A DNA stretch of 5,549 nucleotides, taken from the NCBI GenBank assembly GCA_017453705.1, contig JAFTEK010000278.1, positions 1 through 5,549 of the forward strand, written 5' to 3'. Both the position numbers and the translations under genes were made by a program. This DNA is from Treponema sp. GTDB lineage: Bacteria; Spirochaetota; Spirochaetia; Treponematales; Treponemataceae. This document shows positions 5,126 to 5,549 of the stretch, piece after piece (the stretch's first letter is position 1; each line of letters opens with the position of its first letter). Below the pieces are notes generated by a model that saw only the letters and a program-made list of their open reading frames with translations, was not told the origin of the DNA and did no database searches.

Positions 5126-5335
5126 ATTATAAAATAAACAACGGAAGGCATGGGGCGGTTATTTAAAATTACGTTATTTCTGAGTTTCCGCATAGTGGAA
5201 GCTCGTAGGCTTCCCAACAGGGAAGAACGTGGGTGTCCGCCCCCAGAACGCAGGGGTACAGGGGAACTCCCCTGTATCAATATGGGAGTCAGGGGACTTT
5301 CCTCGGAAGAAGAAAGGGAGTCTGGGGCATCCCAT
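5126..5335 (-). other. gene-free spacer with hairpins and short repeats between relQ and the rRNA terminator
   Basis: I see no coding sequence here, although weak open frames exist. Visible structure includes a perfect 8-bp hairpin TACAGGGG-AACT-CCCCTGTA (5257-5276) and a 6-bp hairpin GGAAGC-TCGTAG-GCTTCC (5197-5214). A near-duplicate of 12 bases, GGGAGTCAGGGG and GGGAGTCTGGGG, lies between about 5284 and 5327. The relQ-proximal 30-60 bases are AT-rich and may hold its promoter, but no well-spaced -35/-10 pair stands out. Confidence 0.5.
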
Positions 5336-5364
5336 AAAAAAAAGAACCCAAGGGCACCGCCCTT
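5336..5364 (-). terminator. intrinsic terminator of the rRNA operon
   Basis: On the minus strand AAGGGC-GGT-GCCCTT (5350-5364) forms a perfect 6-bp stem. It is followed after GGG by TTCTTTTTTTT (5336-5346). It lies about 75 bases past the 3' end of the 5S gene and in the same direction. It would separate rRNA transcription from relQ unless read-through occurs. Confidence 0.75.
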
Positions 5365-5437
5365 AGGACAAAAGAAAAGCATCGGCGGCTTTCTCCACCC
5401 CGATCACTTTTTTTCCTCCTCCGGAGGACAAAAAAAA

Positions 5438-5547
5438 GCCGGCGGCCACCTACTTTCCCCCGTTAGGAGTATCATCGGCGCAGGGGAGCTTGACTTCCGT
5501 GTTCGGAATGGGAACGGGTATTGCCTCCCCGCCATGGCCACTGGCAT
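5438..5547 (-). rRNA. rrf: 5S ribosomal RNA
   Basis: The reverse complement reads as a complete 5S rRNA of about 110 bases. Helix I pairs the 5' GCCAGTGGCC with the 3' GGCCGCCGGC. The conserved loop C region contains CCGAACACGGAAGTCAAG, GCGCCGATGATACTC forms the helix IV/loop E side, and GGGAAAGTAGGTGG leads into the 3' strand of helix I. The 3' end is followed at once by eight T residues and a small TCCTCCGGAGGA palindrome (5417-5428) flanked by T- and A-runs. End positions are uncertain by one to three bases. The 23S gene presumably lies beyond the right edge. Confidence 0.95.
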
Positions 5548-5549
5548 AT

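Noticed and set aside
5407..5438. Strong terminator directly after the 5S gene
   Set aside because: TCCTCCGGAGGA flanked by T- and A-runs can only form a short GC stem plus A-U pairs, and there is no T-tail after it. The hairpin at 5350-5364 with its T-run is a much better candidate.

Overview
The window looks like a bacterial chromosomal segment of mixed base composition. Housekeeping genes are GC-rich (a 60-base sample of queD is about 63% GC by my count), and AT-richer accessory pieces sit between them. A host-associated spirochaete of the Treponema type is my leading guess. It rests on the general look of the proteins, the small-module accessory genes and the 5S sequence, and it is an inference, not a demonstrated assignment.

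Layout from left to right. (1) Positions 1-454, minus strand: the first 151 codons of a secreted or periplasmic protein with a clear signal peptide, cut by the window edge. (2) Positions 604-1604, minus strand: a two-gene operon with a 4-base ATGA overlap. It encodes a small coiled-coil protein followed by a stand-alone nucleotidyltransferase-fold protein, an arrangement typical of toxin-antitoxin or abortive-infection pairs. Its promoter carries a perfect 15-bp inverted repeat running from the -10 box to the ribosome binding site. The operon is bracketed by two same-orientation 44-bp repeats that differ at one base. (3) Positions 1785-2762, minus strand: a DRE-TIM (HMG-CoA lyase-like) aldolase. 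It is preceded by a good -10 box and a long leader able to fold into a 15-bp plus 9-bp stem. (4) Positions 3047-3439, plus strand: queD, with a promoter placed so that the transcript may start at the ATG itself. (5) Positions 3448-3660, plus strand: an AT-rich fragment of a PIN-domain toxin gene, broken at both ends. (6) Positions 3664-5125, minus strand: relQ-like small alarmone synthetase followed after 31 bases by tcdA. (7) Positions 5126-5437: a gene-free spacer with hairpins and the rRNA operon terminator. (8) Positions 5438-5547, minus strand: a complete 5S rRNA, presumably the end of an rRNA operon that continues beyond the window.

Functional themes. Translation and its control dominate the right half: 5S rRNA, a (p)ppGpp synthetase immediately downstream on the same strand, and two tRNA-modification genes (tcdA for cyclic t6A, queD for queuosine). 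The left half and the queD-tcdA gap carry accessory DNA. One piece is an apparently intact toxin-antitoxin-like module between direct repeats, and the other is the decayed remains of a second toxin gene. The items most worth a second look are the repeat-flanked module with its operator, the structured aldolase leader whose two imperfect positions become G-U pairs only on the transcribed strand, the possible leaderless queD transcript, and the PIN fragment.
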